Source: Paracoccus sp. (in: a-proteobacteria)
Lineage (GTDB): Bacteria; Pseudomonadota; Alphaproteobacteria; Rhodobacterales; Rhodobacteraceae
Reading direction: 5' to 3'
Length of the DNA stretch: 9,184 nt
Assembly (NCBI GenBank): GCA_018056045.1
Contig: JAGPGI010000087.1
Span: 1 to 9,184, forward strand
This document shows, in pieces, positions 5,487-9,184 of the stretch (positions are counted from its first letter, which is position 1; every line of letters begins with the position of its first letter). A program made the position numbers and the translations under genes. The notes beneath the pieces were generated by a model. That model worked only from the letters and a program-made list of their open reading frames with translations. It made no database searches and was not told where the DNA came from.

Positions 5487-6230
5487 CTACAGCCCGTCCC
5501 AGATCAGCTTGACCGAGACGATGACCAGCGACCAGGTGATGAACTTGTAGAAGAAACTGGCCGGCACGCGGCGGATGATCCAGAGCCCGGCCACCACCCC
5601 CAGCAGCGCCGGCACCACCAGCACCGCCGAGACCGACAGGTTGTGCAGCGAAAGCTGGCCCAGCGCCGCATAGGGCACCAGCTTGACCGCATTGGTGATG
5701 GCGAAAAAGATCGTGGTGGTGCCGGCAAACAGCATCGGCTCCATCTGCATCGGCTGGACATAGATCTGATAGGGCGGCGCCCCGGAATGCGACACGAAAC
5801 TGGTATAGCCCGACAGCACCCCCCAGAAGGTGCCGGGGCCCGGCGCCGGCCCCCGCGCCGCGCCGCCGCCCAGCGACGGGCGCAGCAGGGCGTTGACCGA
5901 GAAGGCCAGACCGATCAGCCCGACGATCAGCCCGACCTGCGCCTCATTGACCAGCCGCGCCGTAGCCCAGCCCAGCCCGACACCGACCAGCATGCCGGGG
6001 ATCAGCGTCACCAGCACCCGGCGGTCAAAGCTGCGCCGAAACGCGATCAGCCCGCCGATATCCGAGACGATATAGACCGGCAGCAGGATCCCCGCCGCCT
6101 GCACCGGCGACATCACCAGCGCCATCAGCGGCACCCCCAGCATGCCGATCATCGACAGCCCGCCCTTGGCCAGACCCACGGCAAAGGCCGCCAGAACGCA
6201 CAGCACCCACGCCCAGAGATCCAGCCCCAT
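5487..6230 (-). CDS. TauE/SafE (TSUP) family membrane transporter
   Basis: This 247-residue protein is a TauE/SafE-type permease. Such proteins move sulfite, sulfonates, sulfoacetate or other small organic anions across the inner membrane. The family's two related halves are visible: the N-terminal half opens with FAVGLAKGGLSMIGMLGVPL (about 16-35), and the second half opens with LSGYTSFVSHSGAPPYQIYV, the family's conserved loop with His and Gly-Ala-Pro-Pro. About eight hydrophobic segments are seen, ending at SLVIVSVKLIWDGL. The upstream in-frame ATG at 6353 is rejected: ATG 6230 has AAGGA five bases before it and begins at the first helix, whereas the extra 41 residues are polar. It is divergent from mdh and 76 bp before the Mcl2-like gene. 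Link to the malyl-CoA/acetate pathway is conceivable but unproven; the substrate cannot be told. Confidence 0.9.
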   Translation of the reverse strand: MGLDLWAWVLCVLAAFAVGLAKGGLSMIGMLGVPLMALVMSPVQAAGILLPVYIVSDIGGLIAFRRSFDRRVLVTLIPGMLVGVGLGWATARLVNEAQVGLIVGLIGLAFSVNALLRPSLGGGAARGPAPGPGTFWGVLSGYTSFVSHSGAPPYQIYVQPMQMEPMLFAGTTTIFFAITNAVKLVPYAALGQLSLHNLSVSAVLVVPALLGVVAGLWIIRRVPASFFYKFITWSLVIVSVKLIWDGL

Positions 6231-6235
6231 CCTGA

Positions 6236-6240
6236 TCCTT
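6236..6240 (-). promoter_or_regulatory. Ribosome binding site of the TSUP transporter (decides the start)
   Basis: AAGGA on the minus strand, five bases before ATG 6230, fixes the transporter start at the first membrane helix. Confidence 0.7.
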
Positions 6241-6504
6241 TCCGAATTCGCGCCGCCTGTTTCCCGGACAGGAACCCCGGCCTGGCCAGCGGATTCCAGA
6301 GCCTTTCGGCAGTCCGGTTTCCAATAAGAAGGAGCAGGACAGCGATCCGCCACCGGCCGATGCTTGGCCTGTCACCCGCCAAGGCGCAAGAGGCAACCCG
6401 GCCCGGTCCCGGCATGCCGTTCCGCACGCGCATTCCGGCGAACGGGCGCCGGAACAACGGCGGCAAGCAAGGCCGGCCCAGCAAGGGGGACGGGGTGCCT
6501 GACC

Positions 6505-7620
<1,116 letters not shown>

Positions 7621-7640
7621 GCCCGGCGCGATCGGTGACG

Positions 7641-7676
7641 AAAATGGCCCCGCAGGCGCGACCTGCGGGGCCTTTT
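7641..7676. terminator. Bidirectional intrinsic terminator between mdh and the RTX gene
   Basis: An 11-bp perfect GC-rich stem, GGCCCCGCAGG (7646-7656) with CCTGCGGGGCC (7662-7672), closes the five-base loop CGCGA. TTTT follows on the plus strand, and AAAA (7641-7644) precedes the stem, giving a T-tract on the other strand too. The mdh stop is at 7620 and the convergent RTX gene stops at 7693, so the hairpin can end both transcripts. Confidence 0.92.
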
Positions 7677-7692
7677 CATTCTCAAGGCTGCC

Positions 7693-9183
7693 CTAGACGA
7701 ACTGGAAGTCCGAAGCGTCGATCTGCGACACGGCAACGCCCACCAGCGCGATGGTGGCGTCGCCAATGACGATCACCGCGTTGCCGCCAGCGTCGCGGAT
7801 AGTCAGCTCGCTAAACGTGTCATAGGCGGTGCCGGCACGGATCAGCAGGCGATCGGTGCCATCCTGCCAGTCGCAGATCACATCGCGGCCACCGCCGGTC
7901 TGGAACGCGAAGTGGTCGGCGCCGGCACCGCCGTAAAGCATGTCATTGCCATCGTGCCCCCAGATCATGTCATCGCCATCGCCGCCGGACAAAGTGTCAT
8001 CGCCCGTCCAGCCATAAAGCGTGTCATTGCCCGTCCAGCCGAAGATCAGGTCATTGCCGGCAGCGCCGTTCATGGCATTGGCGCCGCTATTGCCGATCAG
8101 CTGGTCGGCATGGGCCGAGCCGGTGATGTTTTCGAACCCGGCCAGCACATCACTGCCCATGCCGCCGCCGACGACCTGCACCCCGCCACGACCAAGATCC
8201 ACGGTGACACCGCTGGTCGCCACCATATAGATGACGGTATCGGTGCCGACGCCCGCCAGCAGCGTGTCATTGCCGGTGCCGCCGGTCATCAGATCATCGC
8301 CGGCGCCACCGGCGACATAGTCGTCGTCAAGGCCGCCGTTCAGCACGTCATTGCCGTCATTCCCCAGCAGCGTGTCATTGCCCGACCAGCCCACCAGCGT
8401 ATCACTGCCCACTCCGCCATCTGCACCATCGGCGCCGCGATGGCCGATAAAGCTGTCGGCACCGTCCATCAGGTTGAAGCGCTGATATCCCACCGCCGAG
8501 ATGACGCCGGTCAGATCGAAAACATCGCCGCCGCTGGTTCCCCCGACATGATGGGTGGCAAACCGAAGCTCCTCGACATCGATGGTATTGGCGCGGGTCA
8601 ACGTGAAAAGCGAGGCCGTCACGTCCGACTGCAACACGATCGCATCGGTCCCGTTGCCGCCGGAATAGATATCGCCGCTCTCGAGCCCATCAGACCCATG
8701 GATTCCGAAGATGTCATCCCCGTCACCGCCGTCCAGACTGTCGTTGCCGACGCCGCCCACCAGATCATCGTTGCCGGCACCGCCGGTCAACGTGTCATTG
8801 CCGGTGCCGCCGTTGACGGAATCACTGCCCTGAAAGCCGGTGAAGCGGTCCGCGCCATCGTGCAGATAAATCGCTTTATAATTGTCGATGATCACAAGGC
8901 CGCTGATGTCGATCAGATCCGCGCCCTCGGTGCCGTGAAGGAGATAGTGGAGCAGATCCAGCCTTTCGGTGTCGACGACATTGGCGCTGCCCATCAGAAA
9001 GCGCGAAGAGTAGATGTCTTCATGCAAGCGGATGACGTCATTGCCCCGCCCCCCGTCGTAGGTGTCATTGCCGATCTGGTCATAATCGCCATAGACCAGA
9101 AAGACGTCATCGCCATTCCCGCCGTACATCAGGTCGTCGCCAAGATTGCCGAACATCGAGTCATTGCCATCGCCGGCGAACAG
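7693..9183 (-). CDS. RTX (hemolysin-type Ca2+-binding repeat) protein, C-terminal part (start beyond right edge)
   Basis: The frame is open to the right edge; 496 residues are visible, beginning LFAGDGNDSMFGNLGDD. That is already inside a repeat, so the ATG at 9156 is not the real start. Glycine/aspartate nonapeptides of the GGxGxDxUx type, which fold as a Ca2+-binding parallel beta-roll outside the cell, come in several blocks. Two longer non-nonapeptide modules interrupt them and are duplicates of each other (8395-9123). The last 70 residues (FQTGGGRDVICDWQDGTDRL, then strands, ending QIDASDFQFV) look like the usual C-terminal type I secretion signal. No enzyme domain is visible and no ABC transporter or TolC gene is nearby. 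It could be a toxin, protease, adhesin or S-layer-like protein; the missing N-terminus would decide. It converges on mdh, sharing the terminator. Confidence 0.93.
   Translation of the reverse strand: MFAGDGNDSMFGNLGDDLMYGGNGDDVFLVYGDYDQIGNDTYDGGRGNDVIRLHEDIYSSRFLMGSANVVDTERLDLLHYLLHGTEGADLIDISGLVIIDNYKAIYLHDGADRFTGFQGSDSVNGGTGNDTLTGGAGNDDLVGGVGNDSLDGGDGDDIFGIHGSDGLESGDIYSGGNGTDAIVLQSDVTASLFTLTRANTIDVEELRFATHHVGGTSGGDVFDLTGVISAVGYQRFNLMDGADSFIGHRGADGADGGVGSDTLVGWSGNDTLLGNDGNDVLNGGLDDDYVAGGAGDDLMTGGTGNDTLLAGVGTDTVIYMVATSGVTVDLGRGGVQVVGGGMGSDVLAGFENITGSAHADQLIGNSGANAMNGAAGNDLIFGWTGNDTLYGWTGDDTLSGGDGDDMIWGHDGNDMLYGGAGADHFAFQTGGGRDVICDWQDGTDRLLIRAGTAYDTFSELTIRDAGGNAVIVIGDATIALVGVAVSQIDASDFQFV
7918..8103 (-). 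repeat. RTX nonapeptide block 3
   Basis: About seven consecutive Ca2+-binding nonapeptides end the repeat region (DQLIGNSGA through MLYGGAGAD). Two have Trp in place of the second Gly (FGWTGNDTL, YGWTGDDTL) and one has His (WGHDGNDML). The block is led in by the FENITGSAHAD segment common in RTX proteins. Confidence 0.88.
8242..8433 (-). repeat. RTX nonapeptide block 2
   Basis: About seven nonapeptides run from ADGADGGVGSDTL through GGTGNDTLLAGVGTD. They follow the second copy of the duplicated module directly. One repeat has GW in place of GG (VGWSGNDTL). Confidence 0.85.
8395..8730 (-). repeat. RTX long module, copy 2 (112 residues)
   Basis: This is the second copy, from GGDGDDIF to GVGSDTL, with GTSGGDVFDLTG and MDGADSFIGHRGAD at the positions matching copy 1. 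The non-nonapeptide part is predicted to be mostly beta strand with a conserved D-x-E core (VDTERL in copy 1, IDVEEL in copy 2). Confidence 0.8.
8707..8814 (-). repeat. RTX nonapeptide block 1
   Basis: Four near-perfect nonapeptides in a row (GGTGNDTLT, GGAGNDDLV, GGVGNDSLD, GGDGDDIFG) separate the first and second copies of the long duplicated module. Confidence 0.9.
8788..9123 (-). repeat. RTX long module, copy 1 (112 residues)
   Basis: The module runs from GGNGDDVF to GTGNDTL and has the order nonapeptide, spacer, GGRGNDVI, a 60-residue non-repeat segment (with GTEGADLIDISG), HDGADRFTGFQGSD, nonapeptide. It aligns without a gap to copy 2, 131 residues further on, at about 40% identity by hand count (45 of 112). 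Confidence 0.8.
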
Positions 9184-9184
9184 C

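Noticed and set aside
6231..6353. Upstream extension of the TSUP transporter to ATG 6353
   Set aside because: The added 41 residues are polar and unlike the family, whereas ATG 6230 has a good ribosome site and begins at the first helix.
7915..9184. CRISPR or tandem DNA repeat array suggested by recurring GTGTCATTGCC-like strings
   Set aside because: The repeats are codon-periodic, of unequal spacing and encode RTX nonapeptides (GNDTL-type), so they are protein repeats.

Overview
The window looks like chromosomal DNA of a GC-rich alphaproteobacterium of the Rhodobacteraceae/Paracoccaceae group, probably Paracoccus or a close relative. The grounds are the protein sequences of SdhA, SdhC, SdhD and Mdh, the high-GC codon use, and gene order. 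As I recall it from Rhodobacter sphaeroides, a CitE-like malyl-CoA thioesterase gene (mcl2) lies there between mdh and the sdh cluster, as it does here. The genus assignment is inference; I ran no search.

Layout. From 6230 down to the left edge, all genes lie on the minus strand. In reading order they are a TauE/SafE-type membrane transporter, an Mcl2-like CoA-ester lyase/thioesterase, an NnrU-family membrane protein, a 68-residue DUF1737-like protein, a small exported protein of unknown function, a 227-bp regulatory gap, then sdhC, sdhD and sdhA. Two small lipoprotein genes follow, the second cut by the left edge. sdhB is not in the window; it would be expected beyond the left edge. To the right, mdh (malate dehydrogenase) is on the plus strand, divergent from the transporter across a 427-bp intergenic region. 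It ends at a strong bidirectional terminator. The last 1.5 kb is the C-terminal part of a minus-strand RTX (calcium-binding repeat) protein whose start lies beyond the right edge.

How the genes fit together. Succinate dehydrogenase and malate dehydrogenase are TCA-cycle enzymes. An Mcl2-type enzyme would release free malate from malyl-CoA at the end of the ethylmalonyl-CoA (acetate assimilation) pathway and feed the same pool. The minus-strand genes are closely spaced: ATGA and TGATG overlaps at three junctions, short gaps elsewhere. This suggests co-transcription in blocks. The RTX protein is unrelated in function and is probably a secreted or surface protein exported by a type I system.

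What stands out. I see no defence system, mobile element, CRISPR array or RNA gene. The best leads are: (1) a dense set of perfect palindromes in the gap before sdhC, with two GTGATCAC cores exactly 21 bp apart; (2) a pair of LacI/CceR-like half-matching operators upstream of mdh; (3) two translationally coupled lipoprotein genes directly behind sdhA; and (4) a 112-residue ungapped internal duplication in the RTX protein. These are regulatory and accessory curiosities around a conserved metabolic locus rather than a clearly new system.
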